DNA of 64,000 nucleotides, from positions 3,910,763-3,974,762 of the forward strand of contig RPFO01000154.1 in NCBI GenBank assembly GCA_009746045.1. Direction: 5' to 3'. Position numbers and translations under genes: made by a program. The notes below the pieces were generated by a model. The model was not told the DNA's origin. It saw only the letters and a list, made by a program, of their open reading frames with translations, and did no database searches. Source of the DNA: Mesostigma viride. Lineage: Eukaryota > Streptophyta > Mesostigmatophyceae > Mesostigmatales > Mesostigmataceae. How positions within the stretch are numbered: position 1 is the first letter of the stretch; every line of letters begins with the position of its first letter. This document shows, one piece after another, positions 29,037-38,976 of the stretch.

Positions 29037-31961
29037 GAAAAGCAGCGGACGAGGAACTCGGCTACGTTGCTCTTGTGATCGACAACGGGTCTGAAACAAT
29101 CAAGGTGCGAGTCTTGGCAACTTACAGCATGGTTTTAAATCTGGCAGTGGATGATGGGTGCATTTATAATTTTGTTTTCCATGGACCTGACATGGGTGCA
29201 TCAATTTTGAAAATGCTTACTATGTTGATGTCATTTTTTGAAATCAAGTTTTTCTAGTGTTTTCCTTGGCACTTTTCCTATAAACTCGCAGGCGGGCTTT
29301 GCCGGCAGTGATGCTCCTATGAGATTGCTTCGCAACCCAGTCAGTTCTCCCCAGCACCAGGATGCCCATTCTACTTTCAGGTATCCCATTCAGCGCGGCA
29401 TTGTGGTGGACTGGGATGACATGGAGGCGCTCTGGCACCGTGTCTTCTATGTGGAGCTCAGAGTTCAGCCCCAGAGGCACCCCGTTCTGCTGACGGAAGC
29501 CCCCATAAACCCCAACAAGGCCAACCGCGAGAGGATGACCCAGATGATGTTAAAGACGTTCAACGTCCCGGCCTTGTACATCGCCCAGCAGGCCGTGCTG
29601 TCCCTCTTCGCGTCCGGGAGAAGAACAGGTGAGTGATGAAAGCCTTAACTTTAGTTCATTGACGGACAGATGAATGGAGGGAGGGAGGGAGGGAGGGAGG
29701 GAGGGAGGGAGGGAGGGAGGGAGGGAGGGAGGGAGGGAGGGAGGGAGGGAGGGAGGGAGGGAGGGAGGGAGGGAGGGAGGGAGGGAGGAGGGAGGGAGGG
29801 AGGGAGGGAGGGAGGGAGGGAGGGAGGGAGGGAGGGAGGGAGGGAGGGAGGGAGGGAGGGAGGGAGGGAGGAGGGAGGGAGGAGGGAGGGAGGGAGGGAG
29901 GAGGGAGGGAGGGAGGGAGGAGGGAGGGAGGGAGGGAGGGAGGAGGAGGGAGGGAGGGAGGGAGGGAGGGAGGGAGGGAGGGAGGGAGGGAGGGAGGGAG
30001 GGAGGGAGGGAGGGAGGGAGGGAGGGAGGGAGGGAGGGAGGGAGGGAGGGAGGGAGGGAGGGAGGAGGAGGGAGGGAGGGAGGGAGGAGGGAGGAGGGAG
30101 GGAGGGAGGGAGGGAGGGAGGGAGGAGGGAGGGAGGAGGGAGAGGGGGAGGGAGGGAGGGAGGGAGGGAGGGAGGAGGGAGGAGGGAGGGAGGGAGGGAG
30201 GGAGGGAGGGAGGGAGGGAGGGAGGGAGGGAGGGAGGAGGGAGGGAGGGAGGAGGGAGGGAGGGAGGAGGAGGGAGGGAGGGAGGGAGGGAGGGAGGGAG
30301 GGAGGGAGGGAGGGAGGGAGGAGGGAGGGAGGGAGGGAGGGAGGGAGGGAGGGAGGGGGAGGAGGGAGGGAGGGAGGGAGGGAGGGAGGGAGGGAGGGAG
30401 GGAGGGAGGGAGGGAGGGAGGGAGGGAGGGAGGGAGGGAGGGAGGGAGGGAGGGAGGGAGGGAGGAGGGAGGGAGGAGGGAGGGAGGGAGGGAGGGAGGG
30501 AGGGGGGGAGGGAGGAGGGAGGGAGGAGGGAGGGAGGAGGGAGGGAGGGAGGGAGGGAGGGAGGGAGGGAGGGAGGGAGGGGCGGGCGGCCGGGCGGCCG
30601 GGCGGGCGGGGGCCTTGGTGACCACATAGTAGCGATAACCACTCGCTGGTTACCGAAGTTCTTGTGCATAAACTTGGGCTACCAGCGAGGGTTATAGCTG
30701 GGTAAAATTTTGCAATGTGATACAACATACCACATACTCTGTGTGACGGTTTTGGATGTTTGAAAGCATGGCGTGGCTAAAGTATAATGACTGACACAAT
30801 CTATTGATGGTAACTTCATTGAGGGTGATACTTCATGTCACACGGAGGGTATCTTCTTTTTATTGAGGCTGATTCCTGGCACAAACATGCAGAAGGGGGG
30901 ACCGTGGCAGTGGCGCTTACAACTGGACACTCCTGGCCTCAAGGAACAAAACACACTGATCACGCAGTTTTGCTTTCAACAAAGTCATCTAAGTCTCGCA
31001 CTGAGCGTTAGCCAGCCATAAGCACAAGGCTTCACATTTCCACCTCCATTCCCCTCCATCGTCCTGCATGACTCAACAAACGCAGATGAGATCATGGCAG
31101 GCTCGAGCTACCATGGCGCGGATCTTTGAGATTTCAAGCCTGTACTGGTTGTATTTTGGTTTATAAAAATGTTTTTCTTCTTATATACGTAAAATCAGAA
31201 ATGGTGAATGTGCATTTCGATAATTTTCAGACTCCGGTAATTTATCTGCTAGCTAGACCCTCTGCTGTGATGCAGGCATTGTGCTGGATTCTGGTGAGGG
31301 CGTCACGCATGCCGTCCCAATCTACGAGGGCTTCATGATACAGCACGCAGTCCAGCGCCTCGACGTCGCTGGCCGCGACTTGACAGACTACCTTGCAAAG
31401 CTTTTGAGCATGAGCGGGTCCTCCTTCACCATCACTGCTGACTGGGGAACATGGGGGTTTGTGCGCAATGTCAAGGAGAAGCTGGCATATGTCGCCATGG
31501 ACTTCGAGGCTGAGCTTGCAACTGTGGACGCCAACCCTTTGCTGGAAAAAGGCTTTTCCCAGGCAGGTTACATGGTCACGGTCGGCAACGAACGCTTCCG
31601 TTGCGCAGAGGTACTGTTTGACCCTAGCCTCATTAGGAGCAATTCCCCAGGAATCCACAAGATGATCTACCATGCGATCACGAAATGCGATCCCGATCTC
31701 CACAAGGATTTGTACAGCAACATCGTGCTTTCAGGAGGATCAACCATGCTCCCAGGTATTGTGGAGCGCTTGAGCAGGGACGTTGCACGCCTGGCACCCT
31801 TCGGCACGATAATCAAGATTGAGGCCCCCCCTGAAAGGAGGTACTCTGCCTGGATCGGTGGCTCTATCTTGGCCTCCCTGAGCACATTCAAGCCCATGTG
31901 GATCACAAAGAGCGAGTATGATGCGATTGGCCCATCAATCGTGCACCGGAAGTGTTTCTAG
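29037..31961 (+). CDS. Divergent actin-family gene, copy 1 (D-loop region missing)
   Basis: Exons with GT/AG borders: 29037-29104 ([13 protein letters not shown]), 29292-29628 (AGFAGSDAP ... [10 protein letters not shown]) and 31276-31961 ([18 protein letters not shown] ... [10 protein letters not shown]). The nucleotide-binding motifs [14 protein letters not shown] and SGGSTMLPG are kept, as is the conserved KCF end. Between AGSDAP and YPIQRGIV there are only about 21 residues where the sister gene has 41. The GRPRH stretch and DNase I-binding loop of subdomain 2 are gone. Loss of the D-loop should impair normal filament contacts, so this is an actin-related protein or a gene in decay. No ATG was found in the first exon; an upstream coding exon is assumed. 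Intron 2 holds the (GGGA)n tract. A paralog lies inverted at 38977-41178. Confidence 0.85.
29674..30612. repeat. (GGGA)n tract in actin copy 1, intron 2
   Basis: About 0.9 kb of GGGA repeats with scattered 1-bp slips to GGA, ending in a GGGGCGGGCGGCCGG-type patch. The corresponding intron of the paralog (40003-40407) has the same repeat as CCCT on the plus strand. GREG and PSLP reading frames through it are meaningless. It is a strong candidate for G-quadruplex or triplex structure in the pre-mRNA. Confidence 0.95.
31008..31150 (+). repeat. Diverged 3' end fragment of Penelope-like element in actin intron
   Basis: TTAGCCAGCCATAAGCACAA, GGCAGGCTCGAGCTACCATG and CTGGTTGTATT match the family P 3' UTR at 11850-12010 with clear divergence. 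It is located in intron 2 of actin copy 1. Confidence 0.6.
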
Positions 31962-32131
31962 GTAGAAAATGCCTTCTTATACAGCATGGCCTGTGTGTCC
32001 ATGCTCTGCAATTGGTTTTCCGCAATCTAGCAGGGCCGCGGCAGCTGGTCGTTCTCCATTTGAACGAAATGCTACCTGTGATATATACTGTGGTCTCTGA
32101 TAGAGTGATGATGTTAAGTGAGACAACCATT

Positions 32132-32167
32132 CCTATGATGTGCACAGAGGCATGTGCACATCATAGG
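32132..32167 (+). other. Stem-loop in the actin copy 1 3' UTR region
   Basis: A 14-bp perfect stem: CCTATGATGTGCAC (32132-32145) and GTGCACATCATAGG (32154-32167), with an 8-base loop. It starts about 170 bases after the stop codon. It could act in the transcript or be the end of a small element. Confidence 0.7.
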
Positions 32168-32734
32168 GCATGCCCGGAGTTTGTTGAATCCATCTACGAT
32201 AATTGTGCATATTTTAGATTCATTGTGCGCTGCATGTGACGATGACCGCATGAGCATATTCCAGCCAGTTTTTCGTTACTACATATGGCACATGCGAAAA
32301 TGTCATCAATAGTAAAAGCTCATTTATGAATGACATTAATCTATTAATTAAGGGGATGGGATACATCGGAATTTTTTCGCGCCAAAAAATTCGCGCCGGC
32401 ACCATCGGTACCCCTGGACCGTGAAATTGTGGTGCACAATGCGCGCACCTCGTGCGGAGGTGGCCATGGCGACGTGCGTTCCGTAAAAATTTCCCTAGTC
32501 AGCCTGGCGACAAGGGAAAAATTTATGCCTGTAGTTTAAAACGATGTTCTAGTATGATGTTTCATACCCAGATATGCTTTTAAAATTTCAAAAGTCGGTG
32601 CCTTTCTTCATCCAGATTTGCACAGGGGTCTAAATCAAACATCTGGCCGCATTTATTAACTTAGAATGCGTGCCTGTGACGGTAGAATTTAATATTTGTG
32701 GGTTATATTGATGGCGTGGGCGCAACTCCGTGAC
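32168..32734. other. Unassigned stretch downstream of actin copy 1
   Basis: No gene or recognised repeat, apart from a short CGCGCCAAAAAATTCGCGCC inverted repeat near 32378-32397. Confidence 0.4.
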
Positions 32735-33405
32735 CACCGCTGCTGGTGGAGCAACCCCGCCCTCCCCCGGATCGTCAAGCGAGACCTCTTCAAGGTCGTC
32801 ATTCTGACGATCCTGACCACGGTGCCGACACCGGGACACTGACGCAGGAGCTGGAGCAACGACTCGACGGCAACGTCACTAAGATGCTGCGCAAGGCCCT
32901 TAACATCCCCTTTGGTTTGCACATTAGTAATGAGGATTTGTACGCTGATTTGCCCTATTTTTCCCACATTATTAGGCACAGGCGCCTGGGCCTAGCCGGG
33001 CACCTGGCCTGCACAGATCAGGTAGACACATCAGATAGACTAGCCGGCACCAAGCCCGCCCAGCCAGGGCGATGTCAAGGAGACCCAGCCTGGGCGATAT
33101 GTCCTTACCTGGCGTGCCCCAGGCCGCGCGCGGCAGGGGGCCGCCACCAGTGGACTTTTCGTGATAGACTCGGCATGGACATGTGCTACACTAGACGTGA
33201 CGGGCTCACACCCGGGCAGCCTCCTGGTTTGTCTGTAATATGGAGGCAGATGGTACGCAAGGATAGATGGCAAGTAGTGGTGAAGGTGACCACCCCCAAG
33301 TCTGTGGGGGCTCCGCGTGTGACCGCGTATGGCATTCATAGCGATTCGGGCCGTGGTGCCCACAACCCTGTAACCAGGACCTAGATAGCTTACACCATCC
33401 ATTCC
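32735..33405 (+). mobile_element. LINE family b C-terminal fragment, plus strand
   Basis: The frame at 32746-33384 is open for 212 codons: VTKMLRKALNIPFGLHISNE, RRLGLAGHLACTDQVD, DGLTPGQPPGLSVIWRQMVR and VTAYGIHSDSGRGAHNP. The upstream part (LPRIVKRDLFKVVILTIL) is in another frame. The 3' end stops in the CCATTCCATC block and passes directly into a family c 3' end, giving a chimeric junction at about 33405. Confidence 0.8.
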
Positions 33406-33605
33406 ATCTGTGGGCAAGCCACCTCCCCCCAAGAGGAGGAGCCGTTTTGATGAGTAGCGTAGATAGGCTTTTCTAGACTAGATATAGCTTAGAGTTACGG
33501 TTAGTTCGATTACGCGGCCTCCTCCACATTACCCATCCAACCTGGAATATGTGCTACATGATCTCCCAACGGAGACATGTTATAATTTAATTTAATTTAA
33601 TTTTA
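33406..33605 (+). mobile_element. LINE family c 3' end with type II hairpin
   Basis: It starts in TGTGGGCAAGCCACCTCCCC (the final codons of the family c ORF, GKPPPPK), runs through the 3' UTR, then the type II hairpin at 33548-33575 (CTCCCAACGGAG core) and ends in a TTTAA tail (33584-33603). It is almost collinear with 56890-57066. Confidence 0.8.
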
Positions 33606-33611
33606 ATCCAT

Positions 33612-34345
33612 TCCATCGATCGAGAAACAGGACCTGTTTAAGGTCCTCGTCCTTCCTGTTCTCACAGTATGGGGCCGAGACGTGGACGGTCCTCACCGCC
33701 GACCTGGCCCGCAAGCTGGACGGCGCGGTCACCAACATGCTGCGCTCCATTTTCAGAGTAGGATATGCTGCTCACGTCCGCAATGAGGACCTGTATCAGG
33801 GCCGTGCCATATATCACCAGCACCATTAACCGCTAGCGGCGCCTGCAGCTAGTAGGTCACCTAGCTCGCACTAACCAGGTAGACATCTCACGTGGCCCCC
33901 CCGCGGGACTGCGACCAGCTCAGCCTGGCCGCGGCACCTCCTGACGTGGGCCGGGCCCTGTGATGTTAGACGCCGCAAGGCCCGCACCTTCAAAAACCAG
34001 CTAGTAGAGGACACATGTGGGGGGCCTAGGCCTCTCCGGCCGTGATTTGGAAGAAGATGATGGACAAGGCCAAGTGGGCCCAGGTCATAGAGGACAACGA
34101 GCCCTCCCCTGTGGGGAAGCGCACGCGTGTGCAAACCCACGGGAGGCACGCCAGACAGCTCCCCTAGGGTGATGCTGTTTAGATCGATGTTGTAGTTAGC
34201 GATGCTCAGTACTTAGATAGCTGTTGTAGGTCGATGATGTAGATAGATTAGACCGGTAGGACTGTTTGCACCCACCCATCCATCCATCGGGGTTAATTCT
34301 CCGTGACTCCCCAAAGGGAGCACGAGTCTAATAATTAATTAATTA
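33612..34345 (+). mobile_element. LINE family a 3' fragment with type I hairpin
   Basis: IEKQDLFKVLVL-type sequence (33628-33660) and the CKLDGAVTNMLRSIF region (33715-33760) are recognisable between frameshifts. The 3' UTR has GATTAGACCGGTAGGACTG, an uninterrupted GTTTGCAC (empty site of the hAT-like element), CCATCCATCCATC, then GGGGTTAATTCTCC and GGGAGCACGAG of the type I hairpin, and a TTAATT tail. This copy shows the true order at the family a 3' end. Confidence 0.82.
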
Positions 34346-34364
34346 ATTAATTAATTAATCCATT

Positions 34365-34442
34365 CCATCCCATGTTCCCCTCCCACTGAGGACTTATGCT
34401 CACGTGACGCAGTCACGTGTCTATTAATTAATTAATTAATTA
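34365..34442 (+). mobile_element. Short family b 3' end
   Basis: CCATTCCATCCCATGTTCCC through the CACGTGACGCAGTCACGTG palindrome and a (TTAA)n tail. It gives the uninterrupted sequence that was split by the LINE e insertion at 50465-52231. Confidence 0.8.
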
Positions 34443-34830
34443 TTGATGCAGGAAAAAGCGTTTAGTAATGGAAACCCTGAAAGCAACCTAAGCGGCTTCG
34501 ATCTGCAGCCATTTCCCGTCATTTCTGAAATGATATCGTTCAGGCCGCGATCCGCGGTTAAGCCATCCATGGATCAAGGAGACAACCAGCGCAGGCCAGA
34601 AATCTGGAGAAATATGGATGGATGGCTTTTCTCGATCGCGTGCCTGGGTAGGAAATAATGCCGGCCATGGTACGTTCATTTGTCGCATGTAACCGCCCCG
34701 TCTGTTTGCGCTCCACATCAGCTCCTGGCATGAAGCTTTGGCACCGATTCCGGCCGGTTGTTCTTGATATTTTGTTCGCCACTTGTTGTAGTAGCACTAT
34801 CTGATTTTCCGCAGCTTTCAATCGTTTGCC

Positions 34831-35720
34831 TTAATTAATTAATTAATTAATTAAACTCGTGCTCCCGTTGGGGAGTCACGGAGCACCGAAGTGCTTTTAA
34901 TCCCTGTGTGTGCACTATACAGGAGAAAGGGCAGAGACCCCCAGTCTCCTTCATGCCAAAGGCATGCCACAGCTGCAATCGGGCGCGGCTAGCTAAAAGG
35001 ACAGGCTAACGATCCGGCAAACTGTGGGTGCAATAAGACCCATGTGAGCATGTCATAGCAAGGAGCGTGGGCAAGTAATCTGAACATAGCCAGGGCGTAG
35101 CATGGCTGTACTAGAACTAGGCTAAGGCTATGGCTGGTTGTGTACCGTGCGTTGGCGGCACGTGACTAGGTTTGTTGGCACAGCTAGGCAAACATTCTAG
35201 GCATGGCTGCCTTAGCGACAGTGACTCCAATGGTTACAAGCTAGCTAGGGCTATTGCTATTCTAGCCCGCTGGGGGCGTCCACATCTTGTGGTTGATCAT
35301 CAGGTCCCCGCCCCTCCAGTACACCTTGGGCTTCTGGGGGTCCTGCTTATGGCGGAGGTATTCCGGCCACAGGTCGCGTCGCTGCTGTTGCTGAGCGGGG
35401 GTTAGGTCGTCATCCAGCGTCCAGGTGAGGTCGTGCAACCGCTTGCGACGAGAGAGGAACCGCTGCTTATCCTCAGGGGAGAGGAAGGGGAGCAGGACTG
35501 GTGGGGTGGCCGCCTTGTCCCGTGAGTGGGGAAGGCGGTGGCACCCACGCAGTTCTACCTCACCTACCAGGCCCATGAGGGTAAGAAGCTGGTTCTTGAT
35601 CTCGTCAGCAAGGGAGGTTGACGTCTCACCTGACTTCTGGGGGAAGCGACGTAGCACCACTCGGCACTCGCGGCGAGCGCGTTTGCCTTACGCTGCGTGT
35701 GCCATGCCTCTTAAAGCTAG
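34831..35720 (-). mobile_element. ORF1-only LINE (family d), type I 3' end
   Basis: On the minus strand, ORF1 (35660-35262) is followed by a 3' UTR and ends in AAAGCACTTCGGTGCTCC, the type I hairpin (34886-34859) and a TTAATT tail (34854-34831). The 5' end is truncated at about 35720. The 3' UTR is shared with the solo copies at 7768-8008 and 36463-36720. Confidence 0.82.
35262..35660 (-). CDS. ORF1 protein C-terminal domain (L1-ORF1p-like)
   Basis: A 132-residue open frame. SGETSTSLADEIKNQLLTLM is followed by PPVLLPFLSPEDKQRFLSRR, LTWTLDDDLTPAQQQQRRDL, WPEYLRHKQ and KPKVYWRGGDLMINHKMW. It aligns end to end with the other family d copies. The pattern (basic helix, D-L-T, QQ-x-RR, R..K, V-Y-W-x-G) is like the C-terminal domain of L1 ORF1p, which binds RNA. 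The N-terminal and coiled-coil parts are missing, so the copy is truncated although its frame is clean. Confidence 0.65.
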   Translation of the reverse strand: MVLRRFPQKSGETSTSLADEIKNQLLTLMGLVGEVELRGCHRLPHSRDKAATPPVLLPFLSPEDKQRFLSRRKRLHDLTWTLDDDLTPAQQQQRRDLWPEYLRHKQDPQKPKVYWRGGDLMINHKMWTPPAG

Positions 35721-36462
35721 CAAGACTTGATCGGGCAGCTAGTTATGTGGATTTGCTACGCTTCCTTGATGCATGGAGGTTTTCACATGGTAGACATTCT
35801 ATATTGCGTTACTAGTCAGCTTGGACCCTAGCCGCCTGGGAGCGGCATCACCGTTGCAAGGAGCTGGCGAGCTCACAAATGCATGTCTTGGCTCTTCAGC
35901 CTGCTGGTGAACAAGGCGATGTTGTAGGGAAGGTTAGCATGCGTGAGTTATCTCCTCCCTAAATGTTTTGCTTGAATCCACTAAACATGGCAAGGGCTTC
36001 CTAGATGACAAGTGACCAGGTGCTTATTACAATAAAGGATATGACCCTTTTATCCTTTGGCATCATGACTTGGTATTAGCTATGAGGTGATTCACGCAAG
36101 CGGTCATGCCTGCTCGTAATGGTTTAAGAGTTGGTGGATATCTTCTTCAAGCATCGATCTATAGCATTATTTGCTTTACGTGCTTCTGCCCAATTTGCAG
36201 GGAGCAAGCTTAGGAATGTGCTTATGGTGTCCCGATGACCAGTAATTTGGTGGCAAGCTTTATGATACATTTTTTTAATGCACCTGGCTTGGCCCAGTTA
36301 GTGGTGGGCAAGGGACGTGTAATAGGGGTGCTGTTTCAATGTGCTCATAACAGGATTTTCCTATCATTTTTTTTGGCATGTGAACACCCACCAACATGAG
36401 TAAACGTGGTCAGAATGAGCTGAAAACTCGTGGCTGTGTAATTGCAACCATTAACACATTAC
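35721..36462. other. Unassigned stretch
   Basis: No gene is supported; there are only short ORFs and no family match by eye. Confidence 0.4.
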
Positions 36463-36720
36463 AATTAATTAAACTCGTGCTCCCGTTGGGGAGTCACGGA
36501 GCACCAGAGTGCTTTTAATTAATCCCTGTGTGTGCACAACACGAAGAAAGGACAGCTCTAGACCCCCTTTCTCCGTCATGCCTGAGGCATGCCACAGCAG
36601 CAATCGGACACGATAGACGATCCGGCAAGTTCTGTGGGTGCAATAATTAAGACGTCCATGTGAGCATATCATAACAGGGAGCGTGGGAAAGTAATCTGAT
36701 CATTGCCAGGACGTAGCATG
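36463..36720 (-). mobile_element. Solo d-type 3' end, type I hairpin
   Basis: A TTAATTAA tail (36464-36473), hairpin 36477-36504, then the d-family 3' UTR (GAAAGGACAGCTCTAGACCC, CATGTGAGCATATCATAACA). The upstream small stem has changed loop bases (AGCAC-TCTG-GTGCT here, TTCG elsewhere) but kept its arms. Confidence 0.75.
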
Positions 36721-37829
36721 GATCTGTACACATGGTAGCAATTGCAACCATGCAGAATTTGATTTTATCATGTGCATGTGACCCCATTGCATGTGTCTAT
36801 GATTTGATTAATTTTTTAAGGACCCAAAAAATGCGTGTTTTTCGCTAAGCCCCGTCAATGTTTCAAAACATCATTGGTCACTCTGAGCTGCAAACTAGCT
36901 GGAATTATTGGAAAGGGTTGCAATTTAAGGAAAATATCATGTTGGGTGAAAAATAGTGGGGGGGGCTCCCTAGGGAAAATCGGCCACAAATAGCGTCTTT
37001 TTCTATTTTTAGCACATAACGGTCACATGGTGGGGGTAGTACATACCCCCCCCAAGTGGTTGGAATTTTTTTTTTAATCGTATTTATGGTACCCCATCAT
37101 AACTGTCGATTTTTATCACATACCTAGGTATGTTTCCAGATATGTGCCCCTCCCAGATATTAATCAAATAAATTAATAAGCACGCGACTGCGTCACGTGG
37201 GTGCCCATACAAAGTAAGGGAACCTCCAACCCTCATATACAGAACGAGGATTGGAGGCAGGGCACCCTAGCTTCTCTCACTGCCCCAAGTGGGCGGCGCG
37301 ACTATATACTTCAACACTATAATACATCAATTTTTGAGCTATCTGCTCATTTTATAGTTATGTTGCGGCGGGCTCAAAGGGGGCGATCTGCCGCCTGTAG
37401 CGTAGCTCTACCGTACGTCACCTACACCATGTAAGGTGCTTGTTGTTACTTAGGACTAGAGAGAAGGGGACCGGCGGTGCGCCGGTACTAGTGCCTACTG
37501 GCAACCGCGTGCCCGCCCTTGATTGAGGGGGGTGCGGCGCCTTGAGACATGTGCTTTGTTTTCCATTTTCACACCGTACTTAGAGTGGTGTGGTGAACGT
37601 AGGGAGGCCTTTTTGCAGCTCCCACCCACCCACCCTCGCTGCTGTTGGGGGACAAGATTGGACCAAGGGGGCATGTGCTGGGCCCCAGCATGGTGAACTG
37701 GCCTAACTTGACAATGACTTGTACAATGATTTTGAGGGTGTGGCTAGGCTCAACTGTTCAAGCCTGCACACACTTATTGTAATAAACTTGTTTCTCTGGT
37801 ACGTAGGAAGGCACTCCAATGGACCATAG
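36721..37829. other. Unassigned stretch with a b-type palindrome half
   Basis: A short ORF (37201-37434) has no recognisable domain. CACGCGACTGCGTCACGTGG at 37183-37202 matches the family b terminal palindrome next to an AATTAATAAG remnant. Otherwise nothing is recognised. Confidence 0.4.
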
Positions 37830-38485
37830 CTTCAGCACCTATCTGGTGTGGATCCCATCATAGGCATACATGCACATGGGCGTGGGCCACGTCAGCTAAG
37901 CCTTACTATTCTACACTAAGTACTGCTTTATTCCCCTAGGATGGGCATGGCTGGGGTTGCCGGGGCGGCAGGGGTCGCCTGCCCAGGGCTTCATTGGTCA
38001 ACATAGATGACCGGCCCCCTCCAGTATACCTGCTTCTTCGATCCCCGCTGTCTGCCGGAGCTGGAGGTAGGTCGGCCATAGCTCCCGTTGCCGTTGTAAT
38101 GCTGCGCTAGCGTGTAGGAGGTCCCCACGAGCCGCTTAATTGCGACGCTTGAAAAACAGCAGCTTGTCCACCATGTACTCAAAGGTGAGGAGCAGCGGGG
38201 GCGGTCCAGCCTTACCACGCGAGCGGGGAAGACCGGATACTGAGCCTCCAGCTTGAGCTCAACAATGATCCAGGGCCATGGGGGCAAGGATGCCTGAAAC
38301 GCCTTGGCAAGGGACTCCGGGAGTTCTTACGTGGCAGCTGTTTGAAGTGCTTGACGATCACCTTGCGACTGCGCTTGTCGTGCTTGGCCTCCTCACGGAG
38401 GTCAAGTGTCTGTTGCTTGAGCTGGGCGGCGATGGCAGAGGTGGCGGTGGTGATGTGGTTCATCAGCATGGTTGCCCAGGTCTGG
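37830..38485 (-). pseudogene. ORF1-only LINE (family d) fragment
   Basis: On the minus strand 38469-38330 reads ITTATSAIAAQLKQQTLDLR and RSRKVIVKHFKQLP. After frameshifts the C-terminal domain remnants follow down to YGRPTSSSGRQRGSKKQVYW (about 38100-38000). The 3' UTR (TCATAGGCATACATGCACAT) runs to about 37830 without a hairpin. It is inactive. Confidence 0.7.
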
Positions 38486-38514
38486 GTGGAAACTGTACTT
38501 CAAAAAGTGAATAA

Positions 38515-38560
38515 ATTATAAACGCGGTCCCGTTGGGGAGCCGCGGAGCATTAGCACCCC
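38515..38560 (-). repeat. Degenerate type I 3' stem-loop
   Basis: GTCCCGTTGGGGAGCCGCGG followed by AGCATTAGCACC on the plus strand. It is the complement of the type I hairpin with several changes, adjoining an AATAAATTATAA remnant tail. Confidence 0.55.
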
Positions 38561-38976
38561 TTCCCTACATGATGATCGCCCCACTCCGGCCTATGAGGAT
38601 TTTTGTTCTAGCTGTAGCGCTGTCGCGTAATCTAAAATATGTTCAGTTCAGGAAATATACTATATCCAGGGCTATTCGGAAAACAAAGGTGATCTCAGCA
38701 CGAGCGGCCCCAAAGCAAACTGACTGACTCATCACATGCAACATCAATACAGTCTACGTATAAATTAACAACACAGTCAAGTTATCAGTGTTCTTAACTT
38801 CCCTTCTGCATTCTGCTGTGTGCACTTCTTGTCAGGTAACTGAGTGCAGCGCATATCCGGCAATGTCGCCCACCAGCCAGATGCCCGTGTGGTCAGCCTT
38901 GCAGGCCGGTCAATGCACAAAAACTAAGAGGGGCATGACGTACACCATCCATGCTCTGAAATACGGAAGGAAACGA

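Noticed and set aside
29550-30728. Long GREG and PSLP repeat ORFs
   Set aside because: Same reason for GGGA repeats; the tract lies in an intron of the actin gene.
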